NCBI RefSeq assembly: GCF_046546475.1 | Contig: NZ_JBKGXS010000002.1 | Span: 596,786 to 660,785, forward strand | DNA length: 64,000 bases | From: Pseudonocardia phyllosphaerae | Lineage (GTDB): Bacteria; Actinomycetota; Actinomycetes; Mycobacteriales; Pseudonocardiaceae | Direction of reading: 5' to 3' | Part shown: in pieces, positions 32,599 to 40,581 of the stretch | Layout of the letters: the number at the start of each line of letters is the position of its first letter | How positions within the stretch are numbered: position 1 is the stretch's first letter | The notes under the pieces: generated by a model | What the model saw: only the letters and a program-made list of their open reading frames with translations | What the model was told of the DNA's origin: nothing | Databases searched by the model: none | Program-made: the position numbers and the translations under genes

Positions 32599-33159
32599 CT
32601 ATCGGTCACGCCAGGTGAGCGGCGACAGGGTCACTGCCGCTTCCGCAACACGACGTGCTGTCTCGGTGTTCAACGCCTTGCGCCCCGAGTCGATCCACCC
32701 GTCGACCCGGTCGACGCCGACGTCGCGGTACTCCACGGCCTGCAGGATCATCTCGAGCTTGTCGGCGTCCCGAGCACACCGGGACTCCAGCGACTCCGCG
32801 CCCTCGTACTCGTCGACCGTCGCGCGCACCATGTCCTTCGAGTTCGCCGGAAGCGCCTCGGTCTGGTCCGCCGTGATGGCACGTGCGTCGGGCTTCACCA
32901 GGTACTGCTTGGCCGTCGGCGGCAGATCGCCCGTCCGCACCTCCTGGCTGTCGTGGAAGATCGCGAGCAGCGACGCGCGGCCGGGATCGGCTCTTTCCTC
33001 GGTGGCGATGAGAGCGGCCAGCTGCGCAACTCGGAGGCTGTGCTCAGCGACGGATTCAGGGTCCCTGACGCCGGCGTGCCACCAGCCGGCACGACGGAGG
33101 CGCTTCAGCACTCCGAGCTCGTAGCCGAATGCTGCGATAGCGACCGAATCATCCGGCAT
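32599..33159 (-). CDS. HD-domain phosphohydrolase, HDDC2/YfbR (5'-deoxynucleotidase)-like
   Basis: 186 residues, start at 33159. Metal-binding set: H40 (ESVAEHSLRVAQL), H69-D70 (AIFHDSQEVRTGD), and D131/D133 (CARDADKLEMILQA). The H28 context (GWWHAGVRDPESVAEH) and DKLEM-x-LQAVEY are typical of HDDC2/YfbR nucleotidases that dephosphorylate deoxynucleoside monophosphates. First gene of a two-gene unit with the nucleotidyltransferase. A nucleotide-depleting partner or antidote role is inferred from context only. Confidence 0.85.
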   Translation of the reverse strand: MPDDSVAIAAFGYELGVLKRLRRAGWWHAGVRDPESVAEHSLRVAQLAALIATEERADPGRASLLAIFHDSQEVRTGDLPPTAKQYLVKPDARAITADQTEALPANSKDMVRATVDEYEGAESLESRCARDADKLEMILQAVEYRDVGVDRVDGWIDSGRKALNTETARRVAEAAVTLSPLTWRDR

Positions 33160-33321
33160 CTGCTCAGGTCTCCCTCATCCGTTCGCGAGGCGGACCGCGG
33201 CCGGCCCACGGTGCGCGGGGCCGTCCGCTCCATTCGCACCCTAACGGCATCAGCCCGACGCCTACCTGGTTCCCGCAGACACGCACCCCTGGACATGGGC
33301 CTGCACGCACCGCACCGCTGC

Positions 33322-34719
33322 TCACCCAGCCGGGAGCGCCGCCGGTGCTCGGCCGTGACCGAAGGTGTGCGCGTGGTGATCCTCGCGCAGCCGCACCTGC
33401 CCCGGACCGTAGAGCTTCTCCCGCATCGTCGGGCCCTCGTACTCGGTCCAGACAACGCCGCGGCGCTGCAGCTCCGGGACGACGAGCTCGGCGAAGTCGG
33501 CGATGTCCTGGTAGCGCACCGACTGCGCCAGGTTGAACCCGGCGACGCCGGTCTCGTCCATCCACGTGATCAACTGTTCGGCGATCGTCTGCGGTGAACC
33601 AACCAGGGTCGGCCCGGTCCCGCCGATGCCCAGGTAGTCGGCGATGTCGCGCGGAGTCCAGGTGCGGTCCGGATCCATCTTGGAGAACAGGTCGACGGCG
33701 TTCTGGCTGACGTTGGTCTGCACGTTCTCCAGCGGCACGTCCGGATCGAACTGTGACATGTCAAGGCCGGCCCAACCGCTGTACCTGGCCATGGCACCGG
33801 TCAAGCTGATGTGTCGGCGGTAGTCCTCGAACTTCGCCTGCGCCTCCTCGTCGGTTGGCGCGCACACGACGTTGAGCATCTGCAACACCTTGATGCTGTC
33901 GGCCTGTCGTCCGAACTGCACGGCCAGCTCCTGGAGGCCGTCCACCTGCCGCTTGAGCGCCGGGATCGTCAGCGCGTTGACGAAGACGCCCTCCGCCTCC
34001 TGCGCGGCGAGAGCGCGGCCCTTCGGCGAACCTCCGGCTTGGAAGATCACCGGCGTGCGCTGGGCCGACGGCTCTGTGAGGGCGAAGCCATCCACGTCGA
34101 AGTGCTTGCCGTGGTGTTTGATGTCGTGCACGCGGCTGGGGTCGACGTACACGCCGCTCTCCTTGTCGATGACGACAGCGTCGTCCTCCCAGGACTGCTC
34201 CCACAGCTTGTAGCAGACCTCGAGGTACTCGGCGGCGCGCTCGTAGCGCTCCTCGCGCAGGAGCTGCGCGCCGGTGCCTAGATTGCGGGCAGCACTGTCC
34301 GCATAGGAGGTCACGACGTTCCAGCCCATCCGGCCCTCGGTGAGCAGGTCGAGGGTCGCGAACTTGCGGGCCAGCGCGTACGGGTGCTCGTAGGCGGTCG
34401 AGCCGGTCAGCCCGAAGCAGAGGTTGTCGGTCACGGCCGCCATCGCCGAGACCACCGGGAACGGATCGTTGGCCGGGATCTGCGCGGCGTCGGCGAGGGC
34501 CGCGGCTGCGCTGCCCTCGTAGACGTCGTGATAGCCGTGGTTGTCGGCGAAGAAGATCCCGTCGAAGCAGGCGTCCTCGAGGAGCTTCGCGTAGTCCACC
34601 CAGTAGCGCAGGTTCTTGTAGCTCGACGCCCGGTCGGCCGGATGCCGCCACAGGCCGGACGAGAGATGGGCGGGACCCTGGAAGTCGAAAGCGAACAGAC
34701 GCATACGGCGATCGGTCAT
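33322..34719 (-). CDS. NtaA/DmoA-family FMN-dependent monooxygenase
   Basis: 465 residues from ATG 34719, with AAGGAG upstream. Luciferase-like TIM barrel: FDFQGPAHLSSGLWRHPADRASSY (substrate pocket of the NtaA/SnaA/DszA group), DGIFFADNHGYHDVYEG, GRMGWNVVTSYADSAARNLG, VIFQAGGSPKGRALAAQEAEGVFVNA and VGSPQTIAEQLITWMDETGVAGFNLA. Uses FMNH2 and O2 from a separate reductase, encoded just upstream (97-bp gap). Relatives oxidise nitrilotriacetate, EDTA, sulfones or other N/S compounds. The substrate here is unknown. Confidence 0.9.
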   Translation of the reverse strand: MTDRRMRLFAFDFQGPAHLSSGLWRHPADRASSYKNLRYWVDYAKLLEDACFDGIFFADNHGYHDVYEGSAAAALADAAQIPANDPFPVVSAMAAVTDNLCFGLTGSTAYEHPYALARKFATLDLLTEGRMGWNVVTSYADSAARNLGTGAQLLREERYERAAEYLEVCYKLWEQSWEDDAVVIDKESGVYVDPSRVHDIKHHGKHFDVDGFALTEPSAQRTPVIFQAGGSPKGRALAAQEAEGVFVNALTIPALKRQVDGLQELAVQFGRQADSIKVLQMLNVVCAPTDEEAQAKFEDYRRHISLTGAMARYSGWAGLDMSQFDPDVPLENVQTNVSQNAVDLFSKMDPDRTWTPRDIADYLGIGGTGPTLVGSPQTIAEQLITWMDETGVAGFNLAQSVRYQDIADFAELVVPELQRRGVVWTEYEGPTMREKLYGPGQVRLREDHHAHTFGHGRAPAALPAG

Positions 34720-34816
34720 CAGGCACTCCTTCGGTGCGTCCACGAGCAGCGGACGCGACGGGTCGACCGGCATTCGGTCGGAACAGGCCGGTGGCGCGGC
34801 GCCGCCGGGAGGACGT

Positions 34817-35311
34817 TCAGGCGGCGGAGCTCGCCCGGTAACCGCCGAGCTCGCCGCGATGGAAGACCAGCGGCTCGCCGTCGCCGGCCTCCAGGTGCAG
34901 CACGTCGGCGAGCACGATCACGTGGTCCCCACCGTCGAGCTCGTGGCGGATCGTGCAGTCGATCCAGGCGTGTGCGCCGTGGATACGCGGAGTCCCGTGC
35001 TCGGACGGCGACCACAGGATCGACGCGAACTTGTCCGGCTGCCGAGTCGAGAGCTCTTTGCACACCGCCACCTGGCCGGTGGCGAGGATGTTGGCGCACA
35101 GCCGCCCAGCCCCCCGGAGCTTCGGCCAGCTCGTCGACGACCGGTCGACGCTGAAGGTCACCATCGGCGGGTCGAGGGACAACGACTGAAAGGTCCCGAC
35201 GACCAGCCCCACGGGCGGGCGAGTGGCCAGCGGAAGGGCGGACAGGGCCACCACCCCGGTAGGCAGATGCCCCAGGACGGTCCTGAACGTGGCGTGGTCG
35301 ACGGGCTGCAC
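34817..35311 (-). CDS. Flavin reductase (HpaC/NtaB-like)
   Basis: 164 residues from GTG 35311, chosen for GGAGG five bases upstream. The longer frame to 35377 has none. Flavin-reductase-like domain: FRTVLGHLPTGVVALSALP, GLVVGTFQSLSLDPPMVTFSVDRSSTSWP, GRLCANIL, CTIRHELDGGDHVIVLADV, PLVFHRGELGGY. Supplies reduced FMN to the monooxygenase downstream. First gene of its unit, controlled by the motif at 35395. Confidence 0.9.
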   Translation of the reverse strand: MQPVDHATFRTVLGHLPTGVVALSALPLATRPPVGLVVGTFQSLSLDPPMVTFSVDRSSTSWPKLRGAGRLCANILATGQVAVCKELSTRQPDKFASILWSPSEHGTPRIHGAHAWIDCTIRHELDGGDHVIVLADVLHLEAGDGEPLVFHRGELGGYRASSAA

Positions 35312-35394
35312 TCGTACCTCCAACTTCGTGTCCCCGAACGACTCGGGCGCTGACCACCTTCTGCGACTGGGCCGCACCCTGGCAACGCTTCGGC

Positions 35395-35409
35395 GTTCAC
35401 TATTCGAAC
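35395..35409. promoter_or_regulatory. IclR-type operator GTTCACTATTCGAAC
   Basis: Best copy of the shared motif, 84 bp upstream of the flavin reductase start. Imperfect palindrome (GTTC...GAAC). Confidence 0.6.
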
Positions 35410-35651
35410 GCTCTAGTCGTTTTATGTACGGTCATAGTCGACCCACTGCCGTCGCGACGTCAAGAGGCAGACCTCCGCAACCCAGCCGCAACGCACGGAC
35501 AGGCCACCGACCTGGAGCGGAATCAGCACTTCTACGTGCGGCTGAGAGTCTGCGAGGCGAGCCGCCGAAGCGCCGCCACGACGGCGCGCGTCCGGCCGGT
35601 CGACCCTCTTGACGCTACGACTGGTTCAGACTAAGACTTTATGACTACTAC

Positions 35652-35666
35652 GTTCGGATAGTGAAC
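35652..35666. promoter_or_regulatory. IclR-type operator, inverted copy upstream of ribBA
   Basis: GTTCGGATAGTGAAC. Its reverse complement differs from 35395-35409 at one base. It lies 70 bp before the ribBA start. Confidence 0.6.
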
Positions 35667-35735
35667 GCGAGCAGTTGTTGTCGACCGGCGCCGTCTCCCC
35701 GCAGCACGCGCATCGAACCCCGGAGGAGTGAGTCC

Positions 35736-36935
35736 ATGGCCATCGCAGATGCGGTCGACGTCCTCACGCGAGCAGGCATCGTTCTCGTCGTCGACGACGA
35801 GAACCGCGAGAACGAGGGCGACCTGATCATGGCCGCCGAGCACGCCGACCTGAACTCGGTCGCGTTCTTCCTCGAGCACACGTCGGGCTTCCTCTGCGTC
35901 GCGATCGACGACGAGCAGGCCGCGCGACTCGAGCTCGGGATGATGGTTCCGGACAGCACGGAGGCGCAGGGCACGGCATTCCTGGTCAGCGTCGACCACC
36001 TGCCGTCGACGACAACAGGAATCAGCGCCGGCGACCGGTCATCAACCATCCGGGCACTGGCCGACCCTTCCTCCAGACCCGACGACTTCGCGCGGCCCGG
36101 GCACGTCATGCCGCTGCTCGCCCGGCCGGGCGGCGTACTCGAACGCCCTGGCCACACCGAGGCCGGCGTCGATCTCTGCCGGATGGCGGGCCTGTCGGGT
36201 GCCGCCCTGCTCTGCGAGATCGTCACGGCCGACCGTCGCTCGATGCGTCGCGGCGCGGAGCTCGCCGAGTTCGCGCGCGAACACCACATTCCGATCATCT
36301 CGATCGAGGAGCTACGGGCGTGGCGCCGCGCCCAGGAATCGGCGATCGTCCGAACAGGACAGAGCGCACTGCCCACGTCCGCCGGAGCGTTCGATGCGAT
36401 CGCCTTCCGCGCCCCGGGCGACGACGTCGAGCACCTCGCCCTGGTTGCCGGCGACCCGGCCGGCTGCGCTCCCCTCGTCCGATTGCACAGCGAGTGCGTC
36501 ACCGGCGACATCGCCGGGTCGTTGCGCTGCGACTGTGGCGACCAGCTCCGCGACGGACTCGCGACGATCGCTGCCGCCGGGTCCGGCGTGCTGATCTATC
36601 TACGTGGACACGAAGGACGCGGTATCGGCCTGGGAGCCAAGCTGCGCGCCTACCAGCTCCAGATGCACGAAGGCCTCGACACCGTGGATGCCAACCTCAG
36701 CCTCGGCTACCCGGTCGACGGCCGGGACTATGCGGCCGCCGCCGGCATCCTGCGAGATCTCGGGGTCCAGCACGTCCGACTGCTGACCAACAACCCGGAG
36801 AAGGTCGAGGCCCTGAAGAGCAACGGGATCGGTGTCGAGCGGGTGCCGCACGAGATCCTTCCCAACGATCACAGCGTCACATACCTGACTGCCAAGCGCG
36901 ATCGGTTGGGCCACCTGCTCGAGCGCCTGGCGTAG
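35736..36935 (+). CDS. ribBA: Bifunctional DHBP synthase / GTP cyclohydrolase II (RibBA)
   Basis: 399 residues from ATG 35736 after CGGAGGAG. Residues 1 to about 205: 3,4-dihydroxy-2-butanone-4-phosphate synthase (DDENRENEGDLIMAAEH, TGISAGDRSSTIRALAD, RPGHTEAGVDLCR). About 206-399: GTP cyclohydrolase II (HSECVTGDIAGSLRCDCGDQ zinc site, LRGHEGRGIGLGAKLRAYQLQ, DANLSLGYPVDGRDY, LLTNNPEKVEAL). Both first committed steps to riboflavin. Not beside other rib genes: it sits between a flavin-dependent oxygenase unit and its IclR regulator, so it probably boosts flavin supply when that pathway is on. Confidence 0.93.
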   Translation: MAIADAVDVLTRAGIVLVVDDENRENEGDLIMAAEHADLNSVAFFLEHTSGFLCVAIDDEQAARLELGMMVPDSTEAQGTAFLVSVDHLPSTTTGISAGDRSSTIRALADPSSRPDDFARPGHVMPLLARPGGVLERPGHTEAGVDLCRMAGLSGAALLCEIVTADRRSMRRGAELAEFAREHHIPIISIEELRAWRRAQESAIVRTGQSALPTSAGAFDAIAFRAPGDDVEHLALVAGDPAGCAPLVRLHSECVTGDIAGSLRCDCGDQLRDGLATIAAAGSGVLIYLRGHEGRGIGLGAKLRAYQLQMHEGLDTVDANLSLGYPVDGRDYAAAAGILRDLGVQHVRLLTNNPEKVEALKSNGIGVERVPHEILPNDHSVTYLTAKRDRLGHLLERLA

Positions 36936-37018
36936 CCTGCTCCCGACATCTCTCGAAGGCATCGCACCCGCCATCACCACAGAACAGGGCTTCTCAACCT
37001 CCGAAATCCGGTTATGTC

Positions 37019-37033
37019 GTTCACTATTCGGAC
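37019..37033. promoter_or_regulatory. IclR-type operator GTTCACTATTCGGAC
   Basis: One base different from 35395-35409. It lies 54 bp upstream of the IclR gene start, consistent with autoregulation. Confidence 0.6.
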
Positions 37034-37086
37034 GCCGCGTAGACTCCGGCCACGAACGCGACTGGAACCGCCGTCGGGGGGACCCC

Positions 37087-37911
37087 ATGACCGAGACGAC
37101 CGGAGCCGTCGGCACGACCGAGAGCGCCGAGCCGACCGACCTCGTCAACAAGTCGGTGGTGAAGGCGGCCCGGCTCCTTCGCGAGCTGGCCCGGCAGCCG
37201 GCCACAGGCGCCACGGCATCGACGCTGGCCAAGGCCGTCCGGATGTCACGTCCGACCGCGTTCCGGCTGCTGCACAGTCTCGAGCGCACCGGCCTCGTTG
37301 ATCGGGTCAACAACCACTACGTCCTGGGCTGGGAGCTGACACGCCTGGGCCAGCTCGCCGTTCCGTTCGCCGGCCTCGCCGCCCGCGTCGAGCCCTACGT
37401 CGAGGAGCTCGCCGACGAGTTCAACGAGACGATCACCCTCTCCGCCGTCGGCAGCGGGAATCGGCTGGAGCTCGTGGCTGAGGCCGCCGGGTCGAGGCTC
37501 GTCGGCGCCGCGGGCCTGGAGGGAATGGTGGGGAAGCAGTACCCGCTGCACGCCAGCTCGAGCGGCAAGGTGCTGCTGGCCGAGTTGACCACGGACGACG
37601 TCACCCGGCTGCTGCCCGCCGAGCTCGAGGCCTTCACCTCCTCGACGATCACCGACAGGGACGACCTGTTCCGCGAGCTCGGCCACGTCCGCGAGCAGGG
37701 CTACGCGGTCATCGACAACGAGCTGGAGGACGGGCTGCTCGCCGTGTCCTGCCCAGTACGCGACAGCACTGGGGCACTCGCCGCCGTACTCAACCTGACC
37801 GCGCCGCGTTATCGCTTCGGCCGCGATCGGATCGCCCAGGCGGTCACGAGCATGCGGCGCACTGCCGACCGGCTCACCGCGGCGCTGTGGCCCGACGACC
37901 TGGACGGCTGA
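37087..37911 (+). CDS. IclR family transcriptional regulator
   Basis: 274 residues from ATG 37087 after a G-rich ribosome-binding site. Winged helix at about 20-80 (SVVKAARLLRELARQPATGATASTLAKAVRMSRPTAFRLLHSLERTGLVDRV), then the effector domain (LHASSSGKVLLAELTTDDV, GYAVIDNELEDGLLAVSCPVRDSTGALAAVLNLTAP). Likely master regulator of the 33.3-43.7 kb genes, because the same 15-bp motif precedes it, ribBA, the flavin reductase unit and the ABC operon. Effector unknown. Confidence 0.9.
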   Translation: MTETTGAVGTTESAEPTDLVNKSVVKAARLLRELARQPATGATASTLAKAVRMSRPTAFRLLHSLERTGLVDRVNNHYVLGWELTRLGQLAVPFAGLAARVEPYVEELADEFNETITLSAVGSGNRLELVAEAAGSRLVGAAGLEGMVGKQYPLHASSSGKVLLAELTTDDVTRLLPAELEAFTSSTITDRDDLFRELGHVREQGYAVIDNELEDGLLAVSCPVRDSTGALAAVLNLTAPRYRFGRDRIAQAVTSMRRTADRLTAALWPDDLDG

Positions 37912-38024
37912 CTGCCACGGGTCGATCGCCCGACGCCCGTCGCCGACTCCGACGCCGCCGGACCGAAGGCGGCCGCCCCGAGGGGCACACTCGTGACCGC
38001 CGGTGGCTACGAGGGCGCCCCTCG

Positions 38025-38054
38025 GGGCATCTGGCCGGGCCCGGCCAGATGCCC
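38025..38054. terminator. Perfect 30-bp palindrome between convergent genes
   Basis: Two 15-bp arms (38025-38039, 38040-38054) with no loop, between the IclR stop (37911) and the aldehyde dehydrogenase stop (38109). A second inverted pair, GCCCCGAGGGGC near 37975 and GCCCCTCGGGGC near 38016, precedes it. Likely a bidirectional terminator. Confidence 0.65.
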
Positions 38055-38108
38055 AGCCCGCGCGCCGCGGCCCGTGCTTCGGGTGCTCCCGGTCCGGCGC
38101 GCGCCGGA

Positions 38109-40529
38109 TCAGCGCCCGTGGTTGTGCATCACATGCTTGGTGCGCGAGTAGTCGTCGAGTGCATAGATCGACAGGTCACGGCCGTAACCGGAGCCCTTGA
38201 ACCCGCCCCAGGGCAGCTCGTTGGACAATGCCAGGTGCGAGTTCACCCAGACCGTGCCGAACTCGAGGCGGCCGGAGACGTCGTGGCTGCGGCGGGCGTT
38301 CTCGGTCCACACCGACGCGGCGAGACCGTAGACGGTGCTGTTGGCGCGGCGCACCGCCTCGTCCTCGTCGGAGAACGTCTCGACAGTCACGACCGGACCG
38401 AAGATCTCCTCACGGGCGCACTCGGCGCCCTCGGGCACGTCGACGAGCACCGTCGGCGGCACGAAGTAGCCCGAGCCCTCCGCCGGTGCGCCGCCCAGCG
38501 CAGCACGGACGCCATCGCGACGTGCGCGCTGCAGGTAGCCGGACACCCGGTCGTAGTGTGCCTTGGACACCAGCGGACCGATCTCGACGTCCTCCCCTGC
38601 TCCCGGTTCGCCGACGACGAGCGTCCCGGCCTCGCGCACCAGGTGCTCGACGAACCGGTCGGCCACCGACTGGTGCACCAGCACCCGGCAGCCCGCGCCG
38701 CACTCCTGCCCGGAGTTCCAGTAACCGCCTGCCCGCAAGGCCTCGGCGGCGCCGGCGAGATCGGCGTCGGCGAAGAGGATCACCGGGGCCTTCCCGCCGA
38801 GTTCCAGGTGGACCCGCTTGAGCGACTCCGAGGCCCCGCGAGCGACGGCCCGGCCGCTCGCGACCGAGCCCGTCAGCGCGATCATGTCGATGTCCGGGTG
38901 CTCGGACAGCCGTCCACCGACCTCGGGCCCGTAGCCGGTCACCACGTTCACCACACCGGGCGGCAGCAGGTCCGCCGTGAGCTCGGCGAAGCGCAGCGTC
39001 GTCAGCGGTGTCTGCTCCGACGGCTTGATCACCAGCGTGTTCCCGGCGGCCAGGATGGGCGCGAGTTTCCACGCCGCCATCATCAGCGGGTAGTTCCACG
39101 GCGTCACGACGCCGATCACACCGAGCGGCTCACGAATGATCACCGACAGGTGGTCCTCGACGTATTCCCCCGCGCCCTGTGTCGTGAACCCCCGCAGCGC
39201 CCCCGCCATGAACCGGAACGTGTCGACGGTGCCCGCGATGTCGTCCCGGGAGACCATCAGCGGCTTGCCGGTGTTCACCGACTCGAGGACCGCCAGGTCC
39301 TCGGCGTGCTCCTCGACCCGGTCGGCGACCCGGTGCATGATCTCCGAGCGCTCCTTCGGCACCTTCGCCGCCCACCCGGGCTGCGCGGCCCGGGCTGCGG
39401 CGACCGCCCGGTCGACGTCGCCGACGGTTCCCTCGGCCACCTCGGTGAAGGTGCGCTCACGACACGGGTCGACAACGCCGATCGTGCGCGACGACGAGCC
39501 CGGCACCGTCCGGCCGTCGACGAAATGGCCGCGGGCCGGGAGCAGCCGCTGCTCGAACAGGTCCCGTCCGCGGCGGACGGTCTCCGTGGGGATGGTCGTC
39601 ATGGTGTCTCCTCCTCCGGTGGCCGGAACCCGGCCGGTGATGGGCGCTCCGGCGCCGGCGAGCAGGTCGGCGAGCCGGGCGCGCGAGGCGTCGTCGAGCG
39701 GGCGCAGCGGGCGGCGCGGCTCCCCCACCGGGACACCGACCAGGTCGAGACCGGCCTTGATCGCAGCGACGTAGTTGACGGTGTCGAGGAACCGGCAGAC
39801 CGGGAACAACCGTGACCAGATGTCGCGCGCGCCCACCAGATCGCCCCGCAGGACCACGGCCTCGTACAGGTCGGTGCACTGCCGCGGCAGAACGCTCGCG
39901 AGACCCCAGACCGCGCCACGCGCCCCGGCCGCGAACGCCGACATCGTCAGCGAGTCCCAGCCGTTCAGCACCTCGCCGACGTCCGGGTCCTGCAGCAGCG
40001 CGGTGAACGACGTGAAGTCCCCGCCGGTGTCCTTGACCGAGCTGACTCCGCTGCGGCGTACCAGTTCTGAGAGCTGCTCGCCGGTCAGGTCGACCCCGGT
40101 CAATGCAGGCATGTGGTAGTACATGACCGGCACGTCGACGCTGTCGACGACAGCCCGCATGTGTGCGACGAGTTCTTCGAACGAGGGCCGCTCGTAGTAC
40201 GGCGGGGCCACCATCACCCCAGCCGCACCGGCCTTGGCGGCGTGCGCGCTGAGATCGACCGTCTCGCTCGTGGTCAGCGCACCGGTCCCGGCGACGACCG
40301 GAACCCGGCCGCCGACCGCGGCGACGAACGCCTCGACCGCGATCCGGCGCTCGTCGGCGCCGAGCGCGGTGAACTCCCCGGTACTGCCGTTGACGACGAC
40401 ACCGCCCACCCCGCCGTCGACGACGAAGCGGGTCAGCCTGTCGACCGCCGTCTGGTCCACGGTGGACCCGTCGACAGTCAGCGGTGTCGGAGTGGCGGCG
40501 AGTACCCCGGCGAGGGGGCTTGTGGGCAT
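38109..40529 (-). CDS. Dihydrodipicolinate-synthase-family enzyme fused to aldehyde dehydrogenase
   Basis: 806 residues from ATG 40529 (GGAG upstream) with no stop between the parts. Residues 1 to about 300: DHDPS/NAL-type TIM barrel (NGSTGEFTALGADER, PVMYYHMPA with the catalytic Tyr, SSVKDTGGDF with the Schiff-base Lys). Residues about 310-806: aldehyde dehydrogenase (VTPWNYPLMMAAWKLAPIL, LTGSVASG, ELGGKAP Glu, GQECGAGCR Cys, EEIFGPV). An ATG at 39602 preceded by GGAGGAGGAG could also start a free dehydrogenase. The domain pair fits sequential steps: a lyase/dehydratase releasing an aldehyde, then oxidation. Last gene(s) of the ABC operon. Confidence 0.85.
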   Translation of the reverse strand: MPTSPLAGVLAATPTPLTVDGSTVDQTAVDRLTRFVVDGGVGGVVVNGSTGEFTALGADERRIAVEAFVAAVGGRVPVVAGTGALTTSETVDLSAHAAKAGAAGVMVAPPYYERPSFEELVAHMRAVVDSVDVPVMYYHMPALTGVDLTGEQLSELVRRSGVSSVKDTGGDFTSFTALLQDPDVGEVLNGWDSLTMSAFAAGARGAVWGLASVLPRQCTDLYEAVVLRGDLVGARDIWSRLFPVCRFLDTVNYVAAIKAGLDLVGVPVGEPRRPLRPLDDASRARLADLLAGAGAPITGRVPATGGGDTMTTIPTETVRRGRDLFEQRLLPARGHFVDGRTVPGSSSRTIGVVDPCRERTFTEVAEGTVGDVDRAVAAARAAQPGWAAKVPKERSEIMHRVADRVEEHAEDLAVLESVNTGKPLMVSRDDIAGTVDTFRFMAGALRGFTTQGAGEYVEDHLSVIIREPLGVIGVVTPWNYPLMMAAWKLAPILAAGNTLVIKPSEQTPLTTLRFAELTADLLPPGVVNVVTGYGPEVGGRLSEHPDIDMIALTGSVASGRAVARGASESLKRVHLELGGKAPVILFADADLAGAAEALRAGGYWNSGQECGAGCRVLVHQSVADRFVEHLVREAGTLVVGEPGAGEDVEIGPLVSKAHYDRVSGYLQRARRDGVRAALGGAPAEGSGYFVPPTVLVDVPEGAECAREEIFGPVVTVETFSDEDEAVRRANSTVYGLAASVWTENARRSHDVSGRLEFGTVWVNSHLALSNELPWGGFKGSGYGRDLSIYALDDYSRTKHVMHNHGR

Positions 40530-40581
40530 GAAAGTGCTCCAATCCGTCGGGAGGTCTCGTGCGGTCACGCGGCGAGACGGG

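Larger units (their letters stand above)
35312..35735. promoter_or_regulatory. Divergent control region with two IclR-type motifs
   Basis: 424 bp without a gene between the flavin reductase unit (minus) and ribBA (plus). It contains GTTCACTATTCGAAC at 35395-35409 and, inverted, GTTCGGATAGTGAAC at 35652-35666. An FMN riboswitch (a conserved AGGGGCGGGG-type block) was looked for before ribBA and not found. The rest shows nothing else I can support. Confidence 0.6.

Noticed and set aside
35412..35735. Possible FMN riboswitch upstream of ribBA
   Set aside because: None of its conserved blocks was found.
38003..38200. Small plus-strand frame in the IclR/aldehyde dehydrogenase gap
   Set aside because: It is made of the two terminator-like inverted repeats and extends into the antisense of the dehydrogenase; no coding signal.
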